A DNA stretch of 64,000 nucleotides. Origin: Rhytidiadelphus loreus (taxonomy: Eukaryota; Streptophyta; Bryopsida; Hypnales; Hylocomiaceae). The notes under the pieces are model-generated. The model was given only the letters and a program-made list of their open reading frames with translations, did no database searches and was not told the origin of the DNA. The DNA lies in the NCBI GenBank assembly GCA_947034895.1, contig OX344762.1, positions 19,696,760 to 19,760,759 on the forward strand, given 5' to 3'. This document shows positions 1 through 13,480 of this stretch, piece after piece (the stretch's first letter is position 1; the number at the start of each line of letters is the position of its first letter). Made by a program: the position numbers and the translations under genes.

Positions 1-1465
1 CAATGTTTATGGGTTAAGTAATGGGAGTCATGGTAAAAAGAGCCTTCTGGATAGAGTTGTAGCCTAACATTGATAGTGCATGATATTTTCAATGTTAGAA
101 GATTGTGACCCTTGGTGTCACTAGAAGTAAATGTGCTACAAAAGTACTTTAGATGAGCTTGGAAGGTGAGTGTCACTAAAGGGTGATATAAAGGATCTTC
201 AATAGACTACACTATACTAATGCTACAAGCCTTCTTCCAAAGGGTAAAAATTTGGAGCTTCAAATTTTTACCTCCAAGAAAATAGAAAGACAAATTCTTT
301 AATGCAAATGATAAAATTTGAAAATTTTGATTTTACACTTTGAATCCTAGACTCACATTAAATTAGGTAGTATAGGTCAAAAAATACAAAATTGGTAGTC
401 CAAAATAGGGGACAGATTTTTACATCTATAACAAGTATAGGAAATAAAATAAAATTCTCACCCTCCCTCAAAAGGCTAGAAGCACTACTTTAAGACAAAT
501 CTAAACCCTATCTAGCATTTCAAGAATGTTATGGTCATGGCCCCACTTGCTTTAAATAACACAATCTTGATCTCTTAGACTACTGTAGTGAGCCCTTAGT
601 TATTCCTAAATAAGGTAGACTAGCTCAATTCCATCCGTTGCCTAATTTTGTCATTCTACTATTGTCTCCAATGCCATTCAAAAAACATCCAAATCCATTC
701 ATTTTCTAACAAAATCATATGAGTAATGTGTCAATCCTTTAATGATAAATACTTGAGTACTATTGGATACATGAAAAGGTAGTTATGGATTATTTATAGA
801 ACGTTTATGACTACTCTCTATGAATAATTCTGTATTTTCAAGGCAAACCACATCAAAAATTCACAAAAACTACAATTTTCATCAAAAATTTCTAATTCCA
901 CTTGGGTTTGATTCATGAAACAAGCGCACACCTCTGGAAAATATGAGCCCCTCTTGGAGTTGGCCCCAAGATATTCAGATTGCGAATCAGGGTGGTAATA
1001 CGCTTGTGTACCTTACTCCATAAGCACAACAAACACACATCCATAATTCACAGAAAAAGTAACATATGAAGCAAGATGACACCGACTAGAAAACTGCAAG
1101 ATGATCAACTCGACTCTATCGAAAAACTTATCACATACAACAATTGACAGCAGGAATCAAGGGAGGCATCAAAATCAATTGTACCCACTTGCTGGACCAA
1201 TTACAGCTCTCCGACTCTCCCATCCCCATGGAAAGTAACTCCAACGGCCAGCCACTGATGGTTTGTCCAAGTCCAGCACAAACTGAACAATCACTTCCAA
1301 TTTCTCAATCAGCATCCAATGGCCACGAATTCACTGCACCTGGATGAGCAATAGCACCATGAACGGGTTTACATGAAGGATGGTGGCCGTTGGAAACTTA
1401 ATACGGTATCCAGTCCAGCCATTCTAGTGGCCTATGAACGAAACTAAAACAGTCTACCCGTAGGT
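1..1465. other. Intergenic, AT-rich, no gene seen
   Basis: No open frame with coding character or splice structure was found on either strand. The last few hundred bases next to the TOC64 stop probably hold its 3' untranslated region. The short open frames around 1144-1347 start on TTG and match no family I recognise. Confidence 0.5.
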
Positions 1466-4400
1466 TCAATCATACAGAAGATTCTTAAGTCTGCTCAATG
1501 CGTCACTAGCTGTTTTATTGGTGGGTTCAAGAATAAGAGCGTGCCTAAAATCTGCACACCATACACGCATACAAGAAAGTGAAGCATCAGAATCATTGGA
1601 CTCTGCCGGATAAATGATTTATCATACATTTGCACCACTTCTGAGCGTGTATGTTTTCGCTTCTGAACCTCAAATTAACGGAAATTCAACTTTTAATGTC
1701 AATTTCACCCTCAGAATGCTGGTGTCAAATAACCAAAAAAACCCAACTCTAGCCTACGAAACTTGGACCTGATCACCTATGTTCTAGATAAAGATGAATC
1801 TCCCAAGCAATTAGTGACCAGTATTTAAACCACCTGTCTACGAACCTTGCAAGTAATGACCTCAAGTTAATAAGACTCACTAAAGCCTCTCATGGAGGAA
1901 TGCCCAAATCGAGATCAATATTCTTAGCATCCTCAACATCCTCACAAACGTCTATTAAAACGATGATACGGAGGGCTAAAAGAGACGTTGCTAGAGAAAG
2001 AGCGCAAAACATTTCTAGCTTGGAAAATGTTACTTGTTTCCCTGCTCCACCTGTTATCTGTTTTGCTTTCAAGTCCTTTGCAGGCAGAAGTGCTCCGAAC
2101 CGCGAAAGACTAGTACGATTACGGTGCTAGTAAGATCTGTGTAGGATATAAAGCACAGCACGGAGCAAGACATTCAAACCAGAGAAAGGAACCGTCCACA
2201 AGCGCAGGGAAAGATAGAAGCAGGAGGCAAACGCTTGTGACCTTCGAGGGATTCTTTGTAGTATCCCAAAAATTCACGAGCAGTGCCTCTCCTCAAATAT
2301 GCTTTTACGCTCTGCAAGACCAATTTAACATCAGAATATTCACCGACACAGACCCGAACACAGGTAGATGTACAACCGAAGCATAATGGCACCGTTCAAC
2401 TGCATCTATTATTTTCCACAACTATGATTCAGTGAGGTAACACACACTCACCTTCTTATCAAGATTCAGTGCCTTCGTACAGTCAGATTCTGCCTCAGGG
2501 AAACTGCGAACGTGTAGAATTTGAGTGAGCTCACGGATTATCTATGAAAAGAACACGAACGTACTTGAAAGAAATAACACTTTTGCAAGAGAACTGATGT
2601 CCCTCATCAGAGCAAGTTTAACAAATTATCAGCTTGAGAAAATAAAGACCAAAAACCTACTTGCAAAGTTGAAGATAAGCCAAGGCACGATTGTTGTAGT
2701 AAGTTGCATTATTTCCGTCCATAATTATAGCATGGGAGTAATGCTTGACAGCTTTTTTGAAGTCCATCTCTTTAAACGCCACATTACCCTGCACTCATGA
2801 GCATGGCATGAATGCTACAGAACCTCTTGTCCGATTAGCTTGCTAAGAAATATAGAAATAGACGTTTTTCACTGTTAATTGTGTTTTTCCCCTCACATAA
2901 GACAGACGCAATTGATCAAATAAGGGAGAGTCAAAAATCTGTAATGAAAAGATTACAGGTCACTTAACCGCAAGTAATGATTGAAATGGTGAGGGAAAAT
3001 TACAATTGTTCTTTCGAAGGCCTTCAAAAATATATTTTGGTTATTGAATAAGAAAAAACATTCTTACAAACAGAAGACTTCACCAAGTACAAAATTCACA
3101 CCTTCTCCTTGGCCAATTCAGCGGCTTCACTGTTACCACTATTCAAATTAGAATGTTTGTCAACAGCGATCTTATCTCCTTCCTGCACAGTGGCATACAA
3201 AGCTAGTAGGGTATCAAGTAGAAACCGGTCAGAGCCCTGTCTTGCAAGTAGGGATACTGCCATAGGCACGTCGCTGTGCTCTCCTACTGGCATTGTGACC
3301 TGCATTGATTTTGCAGTTTGTCAATGAACTGTTACAGGAGGAAGGAAACAGCATGCCACTATACAGAAGACTTTCTCGTCAGACATGTAACCCCTAAAAG
3401 ACCAAGGATTCAGGTTTTAATTTAACCAATTCGATTGAGTAATATTGTGGAGCATATAATTCAGATGGGACCAAATTTCATATCACCAAAATTAGAAAAG
3501 AACATTGCATGCGTTGATCAGAAAATAAATAAAATTGAGAAAGGAAAGTTCCTACATGACCTACTCCAAATTGTTAATAAAACATGAGACCAATTTGGGC
3601 TTCGTCCTTAAGTAGGATAAATTACAGATATACAGCCAAAATTAACAAACTGAGGAAGATGGGGGGTGGGGGTGACACCTGACAGCAACCTGACATGCCT
3701 GCTATACATATCAGATCCAATGTCCTGTTCCGGAATTCCTCAAGCGCTTCCGCTTTAGTACTTAACTTGGGAGGTATGTCTGGAACGGTGGGCAATACCA
3801 GAAGCGTATCATTCTATTGCATACAACCCCCAAAAACAAGAACAAAGAAGGATTAGCGTCCAAACAGAGTGATAAATTTCAAAGACTATCACATAGGTAT
3901 TCCATGACAAGTCAAATGCTCATATAAATGCATTACTCTTACAGAACTCCTGGCCTCTGACAGAAGAACATTCACGCTAACTTAATAGGTTAGAGAGCCC
4001 TCTATTTTCTCTCAGCAACTGCATATTACCTGGAGAAGATCATTGATGGCATAACGAGCCTCATCCTTAATTCTCTGTAGCAGAGGTACCAATTGAGGAC
4101 TAGTCTCAAGCGCAGCTATTGCTCGTGCAGCTGTAGCTGGTCCCAGGTCAGGTTTTGCAGTGGTCAACCATTCTTCATGGTTTCCCTTGAACTCCCATCT
4201 GTGAAAGAGAGAAAGCATAATTAGATACTAAATTACAAAAAAACTAGAAGCATTTATTTATTATGCACATACTACTTACTAAGATAAGTAAGTAAAAACA
4301 TCATAGAATTAACTAATATAGATACAAATACATCAAAACAGGGTCCTTACTTGTAATCACCGCAGCTACCACTTTAGATTTAAACAAGCAGCTGAAACAT

Positions 4401-6926
4401 TATGGTGCCCACCTCTGAATCATCTGCATGGCAATCCGAAGTAAGGACAATGCTCCCAAATCAGAACCACCGCTGATCTCCTTCTGCAGATCCTTCAAAC
4501 TTGGTACCGTTCTTGCCAAAAAATCTCCGAGATTGACGTGCTGCAACACGTGCCCTGAGGAAAGGCAAGACAAACAACAGACTCCTTTAAAAAATTAAAG
4601 ATTAAAAGTTCTAAACGCCTGAATCAAACTACATCGTACATACTAATCGATTAGAGAGAGCCTACAATGTACTTAGGAAAAGAAGATATTCTTCCAAGAC
4701 AACTGACACTAGCAGCAATTGCAAGTCATGGTCAACAACATACGCCCAAGAAGCTTCTGAATCGAATTGATGACTGTCCCCACAGACTGCTCATTGGGAA
4801 TTAAGGAAAGTTTGAAGCAATCGTCAGCAATAAGAAACCGTCGTGGTTGTCTCACAGCCATATAAGGGAGCTGAAGCAAAATGTGCCCTACTTGCCGCAG
4901 GATTGATGGATCCTTTGCAAAACAACCTTCAAAATACAAATCGTCCATCTTGAATTAGTGACTGAGGAATTCATGGACCAATAAAGTAACACTACAGGCA
5001 TGAAACGAATGCAGAAATCACGAGAAGTCAAATCATCCAAGGAACATAGCAACATGCATATAAAGATGCCAAATATAATCACTCAAACCATGCCATGGTC
5101 TATAATAAATATGATATAAACCAAAGATGATATTTACCAACAGTATCAAAACTTTGTGCCATGGGTAAAACTCCAACCACTGGGACAGCGCCATGGGAAG
5201 GACGGAATCCTAGAATTCCACAAAACGCAGCTGGAACTCGCACACTACCAGCAGTGTCCGTACCTAACATACCAAGTGACCACAAGTTTATGTCAAACAT
5301 AGAGACAATCATTCATAAATCCTTAACTCAAGAAATTAGCAGTAGTTTCTAGGTTGGTCAAGTTAAACACTTGTGCACTTTCCATTGCAGATTATTCCAA
5401 TATCCACCCACCTAGTGAGAAGTCTACTAGGTCTGCAGCCACAGCAACTCCTGACCCACTTGACGACCCTCCTGGGACGCGGTCTGGTGCTGCAGGATTG
5501 ACTGGCGTTCCGTAGTGCTTATTATCTCCAATGATACTGCACACTCCACATCATCTCAATTCAATATTCTGAGCTACAAGCCATTCAACATTAGAAAAAT
5601 TCTCCTTTCAGCACAACCGCCATAACATTCTTGAAAGGAGCCTCAAACACCTTAGGGTCCAGTTGCTAATTCAAGGAAGAATCCGGGCATCCAAGATGCT
5701 TCAATTCTCTCAGATCTTCTTTCTTTGGCACAAACCCTCTCACATCTTGAGACAAACAATGAAAGCATTGGTACCTCAACGAACTATCGTAGACAAGTGT
5801 AGTTATTACCAATCCCAGTGCAGTTATATTGAAAAGAGCAGGAGGTCAACATTGCTCAAGAATGTTATGTCTCATCCGAAATTCCTGTAAGTACCTGTAA
5901 GCAAGTTCATCCATATGAAGTTTTCCAATGCAGGTCGCACCAGCATCAACGAGGAAATTGACAGCCGGAGCGGTCTGTGTAGCAGGTTCATGTGTTGATG
6001 CCCAATCTGGATTACCAAAACCTGTGACCTTCCCTTCCACATCGAATCTGTCCTCCATTACACCATCCAAGGCTCACTGTTAATCACCAACAAATAAGGT
6101 AGAGGATACTAAAACCGTTAAGAGTCCTGATTCCGTCTCCTATACTGACCCCTGTTACTAACAACAGCTCATATATTCATACACTTCATAAGACTTGTCA
6201 GCAACTCCTCAACTGACCCGTGTTACCAACAGAAACGCATCCGTTCACGCACTTGTTTGGAGTTATAAGCAAGCGGTGTAAGCATGACTTGGCTAAATGT
6301 CTGTGATCACTAATCTCTGACTGGAACAGAGGTGGTACACTGTCCCTTCCAATAGTGGTCTACAAACTCCCACTTAGAAAAATCGCATAAGAAATCATCT
6401 TTCATTGAATGCTGAATTGACCTCAAGCGAGTTTGGCTCTTGTAGCTCTGCAGTAAGCTCTATAGTGATCTCACTATGAAAGCACACTCCTACATATTAG
6501 TAAAAATGCTTGAAGCGACGCAAACAGAATCCTCCACTTTTGCAGTGAAATTAATAGTTATTCAGAGTCGACTAGGTGCCAATTACCAGACAAGGACCGC
6601 TTATGCAACCAAATCATCAGCTAAAAAAAAAGGTTTTAAAATATTGTGGGAAGCACATTCCATGGACTGGATAAACTACAAAGTCATCCAACAAGAGCTT
6701 GGGTTGACACTTACATGTCCTTGATGGCGAATGTGAGCCCTGAAAGAGGAAGAGGCGCGCTGGGAGGCGGTGGCGGAGGCGGTGGCAACAACTCGAAGTA
6801 CTCTATGAAGGCGCCATTGTCCTTCTTGGCTCCCAATCTAAAGGCTCGCCGCAGAACGAGAATTCCAGCTATTCCCAGCCCTACCAGGAGTCCCAACGAC
6901 TTTGCCAGAATCTTATCACTCGGCAT
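1466..6926 (-). CDS. TOC64: TOC64/OEP64 chloroplast import receptor (amidase + TPR), 13 exons
   Basis: Exons on the minus strand, 5' to 3': 6926-6715, 6047-5895, 5536-5412, 5263-5138, 4926-4744, 4554-4413, 4198-4030, 3813-3679, 3299-3102, 2788-2661, 2503-2452, 2311-2242, 1551-1466. They sum to 1779 bp, giving 592 residues plus TGA, close to the usual length of about 590. An N-terminal hydrophobic anchor (residues about 10-26) precedes a proline run. The amidase-signature domain follows: FAIKDI with K69, GGSSSGSG with S146, and TDTAGSVR with S170, which together make the Lys-cisSer-Ser triad. From about residue 475 come three TPRs. They keep the carboxylate-clamp residues ([19 protein letters not shown]) that in this family bind Hsp90/Hsp70 tails carrying preproteins. 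Known family role: outer-envelope docking of chaperone-bound preproteins. The ATG start is chosen because the anchor follows at once, as in the family. The mitochondrial OM64 branch is the main alternative. Confidence 0.93.
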
Positions 6927-8017
6927 GTTGGCTACACGGATACCTCCACTCTTGAAGTCTACAAGACTTTCTCCAATTTTGAAGAAATAATTTTGTCACA
7001 ACTAAAGCTTCAAAGAGTTCTTGACCTCTTGGAATCACAATCTTCAACTTCTCAACTCAAAAGGCTGATAAGTTATGTTGAATTGTGGCCTTATCATCTG
7101 TTTCCAGAATTCCCCATTCACGCGCCAGTTGCCACCATATGCGTAGATTCAATTCACGACCTCGCTACCCAAACACCGCAAATCCACTAGCAAAAGTTGC
7201 AATTTTTGGACCTCTACATACTCAGGAAGGTGCTCGAACCACCGTCGATCACAACGTGACGCAATAGCCAAGATCAAACCCCGCTTAAGTCCTACACAGT
7301 GGCATGAATTGTTTCCCTGCCGCTAAATTCCTGGTCCAATCCACCGACAGAAAAGCGCTAAAACCCTAACAAAAGCTCAAATTCCTCACTACCAATCCGC
7401 CGGGACAAGCAACCCAATCGCATTGAAGGAGGTTGTCCCCGACTGGCCCACATCGACACTCCCAAGTAATAAGAACACAATCCGGAATAAGAATACGCTC
7501 CCGAAATTGAGGTACCGAGGTAATTAGGGTTTGCGAGCTACGAATGTCTGTCCTCCATGTCGCCTGAGCGGATAACTTAACTTATCGCCCTTCATCCATA
7601 TCCAGTTCGTCCTCCACGCTCGTGCAACCTAGACGATGTTGTTTGTTGCCATTTGCCAACCTGTGAGTGACGTCTTATCGTTTGGCACTTGAAGGTGAGA
7701 CCCGATTCAGAGAACCACTGAGGTCACCAATTTGGCATAGCTTTTGCTAACTGCCGAAAATGGAGGGCCCAGGTTCTGCGTCGTCTTTGGAGGAGAGTAC
7801 GTTAGCATCCTCCTTGCAATCATTTGTCAGGGAGCAAAACTAATTGGGATATGTAGAGTGATTAGTCCCACATGAGACCCTAAATTGGTGGATCGAAATG
7901 CCGGGATTGCACACTTCCAAAAGCTAATGTGTCGATGTAGCGGAGCACTGTCTGCTGGTATGGTAGGCTTTGAGAAATAAATTAACAATTGGACACAAAA
8001 CCCTAGTTGGACACAAA
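6927..8017. promoter_or_regulatory. Shared divergent promoter region with telo-box motifs
   Basis: This 1.1-kb gap separates the start codons of two divergently transcribed TOC64 paralogues, so it must hold both promoters. Telo-box motifs (AAACCCTA or its complement) occur near 7360, 7526 and 7998. Such motifs are known in promoters of plant housekeeping and translation-related genes. No clear TATA box was assigned. Whether the two genes are co-regulated is inference. Confidence 0.5.
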
Positions 8018-11000
8018 ATGCCTGAACCGCAACGGATGTCCACAAGGTGTTGTCGTAAACCAGCGCCACTGGCGTTTGATTGGCAAGATTGGCAAAGAGT
8101 TTCATGTGAAATTTCCAAACGGAGGACTCCACTCATCGTGTTAGGGTTATCAGTGGTTGGCATTGCCGGTCTCTATGTCCTGGTGAAGACGGGGAAGTTG
8201 AGCCTCCCCTGTCTGCGACGTTATTGCCTCCAATCCCAACCCAAAGACACGGGGACGTCGACAAATCCGCAACTCGGCGAGTGCAAATTCGGCTTCCAAG
8301 ATGTGTAAGAACAATCTTTCCCCACCCAATTCTCACAGAAATCAAGTAACAACATTCTTTCTGTTATACAGCTTTGTAAGTCAGCTGAATTACATGAGGC
8401 TGTGAATGCTTCTTAACCATTTATACATATGTAGGAGTGTGATTTTCGGAAGATCATTATGGAGTTGTGGAGAGATCACTTTGGGTACAAGAACCACATT
8501 TGCTGAGATCAGATTTTTATCATTATTTTTGAATTTCGTATGCGAGTTCAAAGTGTGAGGTTGAAACAGTAGACTCCATTGAAAGATCAGTGACCATAGA
8601 CATTGAGCCAAGTCATGCTTACACCACTTCCAAAAAAGTTCAACCAAGTGCATGAATAGATGAGTTGCTGTTGGGTTAAAGGTCAGAAGAGGAGATGGGA
8701 TCACGTCCCTAGTGGTTTTAGCGTCCTTTATGTTGCTCAATGTGTGCTTCATCTCGGTCTCACAAGCATGGTTTTCTGTTGACCATAATTTGGGAATGGA
8801 CAGTTTTGACGTGGAGTCGGTCATCACCGGATTTGGAAGTCATGATTGGGAGCAAACACATGCGGCGGCCACGCAAACGGCGGTTGCAATTGACCTCATC
8901 CTTAAAGCTGGAGCCGTGTCCAGTGGAAAGCAGGCCATGGACGAATTCGGCTTAAGGTAATTGGTTTGTAACATTCTGCCTGAACGCGCATTGGAATCAA
9001 TGAATAGTGAACCAAGAAAAGGAATTTAGGTTTCTTTTGCCCACAATCATGAGTTCATGTTCTGCTTGCAAATGCTGTTGTTGCTCACGTTAGAATTATT
9101 TATGTCCTTTCATTCAGGCCTTAGTCGACATGTTTGCATGTGGGCTCATGCTTACAGTGATTGCGTGCTTGATGATGGAAAAGATTGCTTCAAAAGCAGT
9201 TTCTCAGTATTTTAGTATATCAAATTCTTTCGGTGCTATGGCAAAGTTAGCTATATTCTGTGCGGTTTTCAAACTAGTCGCAGGGCTTACCATTGAGGTG
9301 AATGTAACTCGTTGAATTTGTGCTGGATCCCCTTTGTCATTTTATGAAGAGATCGGTGGAAGTTTTGTTTTTTTCATCTTTTTAGAGCACTTATTGCTTC
9401 AAACATTTAGTATTGGCAGTGAGCATGTGCACCCTGAAGTTATGGCCCATGTTGGGGCAGCCTGCTTGGTCTAAAGAAGCATGACAGGAAACGTTTGAAA
9501 GGTGGGTTTCGTCGATGGTGGGGCAGCATGTTTGGTAGAAATAGGCGTGACGGGACGACTGACAATCCTGTAGCTCCAAAGCATTTCGCTGGAGGAGCGG
9601 CATGTGGCTCCGGTGTTGCAGTTGCCTCAAATGCTGTCGACTTTGCACTTGGTATGTACTCCGTACATCAAACGCAGGTGCTTGTAAACTTTTCTACTGG
9701 ACATGGTTTCCTTTCCTCCACGTAAAACTGGATCTGTAAATCTTCAGTTGTCCAGCTCCCTTCATGATTGTAATTGCAATTTTTTACGTCCATAATTGCG
9801 ATTTTTATAAACAAAATTGACATCATACAGTACTAATTAGGCCAGCTTGACCTTGTGGATGCATGAGTGGCAGCGGTTGATACAATAGGAGGAATAAGAA
9901 TCCCTGCAGCGTTTTGTGGCATTTTTGGGTACCGGGCGTCGCATGGAGTTATATCTACCGGAGGAGTAATTCCAGTGGCGCCAAGTCTTGATGTTGTAGG
10001 TAAGCTTAACATGCTTACCTGAACACCCTTGGAATCAATGAACACTGAGCCAAGAGTAGGAATCCTCATTCTTTTTGTGCATAACTTTGAACCCGTGATA
10101 TGCAAGGGCGGGTGTGGCTCACATTCAAATTATTTTCTTTCTTCCAGTCTTTTTTATCAGCATGTTCTTCAATGTTTAGCGCTCAAGACTCTTTTTGTGC
10201 TACGGTGCATGGGGGGAAATCTGTGTACTACTCTAGAATGTTGTGAGCACCTCAATCATGAATTACCACTAGATAAGTCCCTTAAATTTATTGATGTCTT
10301 TCTGTTGCGTACCCTTACCTAAGTAAATGGTAGGAGGCTTCAAGGGATGTTTTGAACACTGACTACTCAATCTCCAGAGAACTGACACAAAGTGTTGGAT
10401 GTGTGGATGATGTAGGGGTGTTGTCTAGAGATCCGCATGTGTTGCACCAAGTAGTGAAGGTGCTATTGCAACAACCAGAGTTGGAATGGGGTTCCCCCTC
10501 ACAAGTGCTTGTCGCAGATGATTGTTTCGCGTTGTCCACCATCTCGTCCGTTCGGACAGCGGATCTTCTGGCCAGGGCAGTCACTGAGTCACTTGGACGT
10601 AGGTTGATAACTCACAAATTCATGCTCGCCTACCTTAAAATTCATTGTCTAAATCATCTGTACATGGCAGAAAATATGATTTTCAGTAAAATTAGACTTT
10701 CAGAAACTGTCAGACAAAATCATAAAAGAATCTTCTGCATGATTCATGGGGAGGTTTTCTTATGATCATAGCTAATCATACAAAGGCTTCCCTATGTTTG
10801 ATACGGAGACCTCTAGATGGTCACTATAACTATCGGGAGGCTTCCTCATGAATGATGGAGAAGATTCTCTTTATGATGTAGTTTAAAAGTTTCTGAAATA
10901 TTCTAATTTTATTGAAAGCCCTGTTAGAAATTTGAACTTTTGGTTCTGTCATCACATGAAGTTGACAGTATATTGAAGTTATGTTCGAGATTCAAATCCT

Positions 11001-13480
11001 GTGTAAATGAACATGTGGAATTGATCCTCTTGTCAGGCAGTCTCGTACACCACGTGAATCTTGGAACTCACATATCCAACAAAGTTCCCACGCTGCGGAA
11101 CTTCTTGATGGAGGAAGAGCGACTCCTCAAACAAGACACATCCCGATACACAGCTTACGATGGTCTTCGAGACGCCATGCTCGTAATATTGCGGTATGTA
11201 TCTATCCATGTCACAGACAAGACGACAGCTACACTGTTTTCTTTTAGTGTTGTGCACACCACTCAAATTACACATTTAACAGTACGCAGAATTATGTAAG
11301 AATATTGTTGCTGGGTATCTTGTTGCAGAGGAGAGTTCAAAGAGAAACATCGGAAATGGTTCGATGAAGTACTTCCAGAGCTATCTCCAGACGTGGATTT
11401 GCGAGTTAAATTTGCAATGGCTCCTCATTTGGATGGGTTACATAGGATGGCTCTCAAAGTCAAGGACGAGACGCGGGCTGTCATGAACGAGCTTCTCTTG
11501 GTAAATTAACTCCGTTTCCACTACCCCATGAAACAAACAAATCACCGTCACTGACGCTCAAGATTTCTGAAATCGAGAATATGGTCAAGCGATTCGAGTT
11601 TGATACAGTGTAATAACTAGTGGTCTATATACTCTACTGTAAGTTGTAACAAAATTGCAATTCATTAAGAGAAAATAGAAGGCTAGAAGTTTGTGCCTTC
11701 TTTAAATGGCTATGAGCATTTGTTTACTTTAGTTCTACTAAGTATGCTTCATAAATACCAATCTTGTTTTTAATATGTTTTACCAACCTGTCTTCTGGTA
11801 AGCCTAATACTTCTCTTTCTATAATTTCTTAGAAATTGTTCTACCTAGTGACAAGTCTCTCTGAGATTTTCTCTTCTGATTTGAGTGACCTTAACAATAG
11901 AATCAATTACCTATTCCATTTATTTATAATTTTTCTATTGAACGTATGAATTTTGGAATTCCGATCTGGTTTAGAGTGAAACTTTTTCAATTGTAGAGGT
12001 AATATGTGCCTGTAGACGGATGCACTGCTAGTGATACCATCAACACCAAGCTTGCCGCCAAGTAGAGCAGCCAGGAGTAAAGAACTGGAGATTTTTGAGT
12101 CACGAGCTTTGAGTATTCTAAGCGTTGCAACCATGGCAGGCTGCTGTCAAGTACGTTTTAAATCACCTTTTGGAAACAAGCGTCCACTGTATGCAGTGCT
12201 AGCCATCAAGGCAACCAGTGTAACACGTTTTTTAGTAAAATTGGATTGTTTCAAGAAAATTTTGATATCATAGGGAGATTGATCATGGAGAGACAAGAAG
12301 TAAAAAGATACAATTCATGGGAAACCTCTCTATCGGTCGTTGGGAGGCCTCTTTAAGATCACCTACTTGTCTCTACTTGTAAGGTGCTGAATTGACTATC
12401 CAAAATGATTAGTTGACAACCTGTCAACAATTTCAATGAAATCAATGGCGAGGTCTTCCCATTGTTGTCTTACTTAATCGTCATCTCCCCATTTCACGTC
12501 TCCCTATGATTGATGTCCAAAAACCACTGAAAAATCTAATTTTACCAAAAACTTTGTTAATATGTGTTATTTTTTAGAGAGTTTTAATTTTATGAGATCT
12601 TTATGGTCAGTAACAAAACTGTATTTGAAATTTCGTGACAGGTGAGGAATGCCCATAAGTGTGTCGCTCTTAGCCAGATACGGAGGTGACATATTTCTGT
12701 TGGAGTCTTTGATGAAGTTGAATCCAAAACTTCAGTTAGAAGTTGATGTAAGAGATCTATCACCCCCGTTTATAATCACTGGTCCATTCTGAGTGTGTGT
12801 AGTACTGGACGAAGTTCTGTTGTCAAATTCACAAAAGTAAGTTCACAAAAGTACCCCATTTCTGAACGCTGACATAATGTTCAATCCAATGCAGATACTG
12901 AAGCAGAAGAAGCCAAGTCTGAAAGATGAGAATGTCATGCGAAGAACTTCAGTTGTGAGTAGCTCAACTCAGTGCTTGTTCTCGTATCTTTGTGCAAATC
13001 ATGTTCCCAGATAAGGAGTCCATCCAACTTGACTGTAACTGGTCACTAGTGCAATGACCAATTCCAACCGAATTGAATGGACTCCCTGAATGGAAACAAG
13101 ACATGATTTGCACTGATGCACCATTGTGAGAGGATCATCATGTAGTGGCCAAAGATATGGGCAAGCCATAATTTCCATTCATTCAACTTTTTTTTAACTG
13201 TTGAGAAAAAGTACGTATTTATTTGGTGCCGATAATTTATGATGAATCTAACTTTCTCTCGTCTTTTTTTCCTTCTTTTCTTTTTCTTGAGATCGAACGT
13301 GATGTGCCAATAAGACCGAAGCCGATCCGGGAGCCAATTAACCAACCTCTGGAGCGAAGATCATCATTAAAGGAAGAGGCAATCAAGGAATCAAGGAAAA
13401 CCTATCTGGAAAACAAAGAAAACAGCCAACCTGGAGTAACAAAACAGGACGAGGGACCTCCCCCAGTCTACCGCTTGTAG
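8018..13480 (+). CDS. TOC64-like paralogue: catalytically dead amidase domain, no TPR
   Basis: Exons: 8018-8304, 8804-8956, 9527-9651, 9874-9999, 10416-10598, 11037-11193, 11329-11500, 12016-12181, 12647-12747, 12895-12954, 13292-13480, total 1719 bp (572 residues). Exons of 153, 125, 126 and 183 bp have exactly the lengths of their TOC64 counterparts, with the same phases. The protein starts with a basic N-terminus, a membrane segment (residues about 38-57) and an amidase fold. The triad is gone: Q94, A171 and G195 stand where TOC64 has Lys, Ser and Ser. After the amidase fold the TPRs are replaced by a charged tail of about 80 residues containing RRTS and RRSS, which resemble basophilic kinase sites, and ending in a Pro-rich PPPVYRL. 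The junction after 12150 is uncertain. Using the conserved donor there gives a stop in the next exon. Reading on to 12181 with a weak GT donor and an acceptor at 12646 restores the frame and a plausible P-x-G alignment. Possible role: a membrane-bound TOC64-related scaffold; otherwise an ageing pseudogene. Confidence 0.75.

Noticed and set aside
13040..13070. CACTAGTGCAATGACC resembling a CACTA terminus
   Set aside because: After CACTAGTGCA the match to the element ends stops at once. There is no inverted partner nearby and no target duplication. It also lies inside an intron of the TOC64 paralogue.
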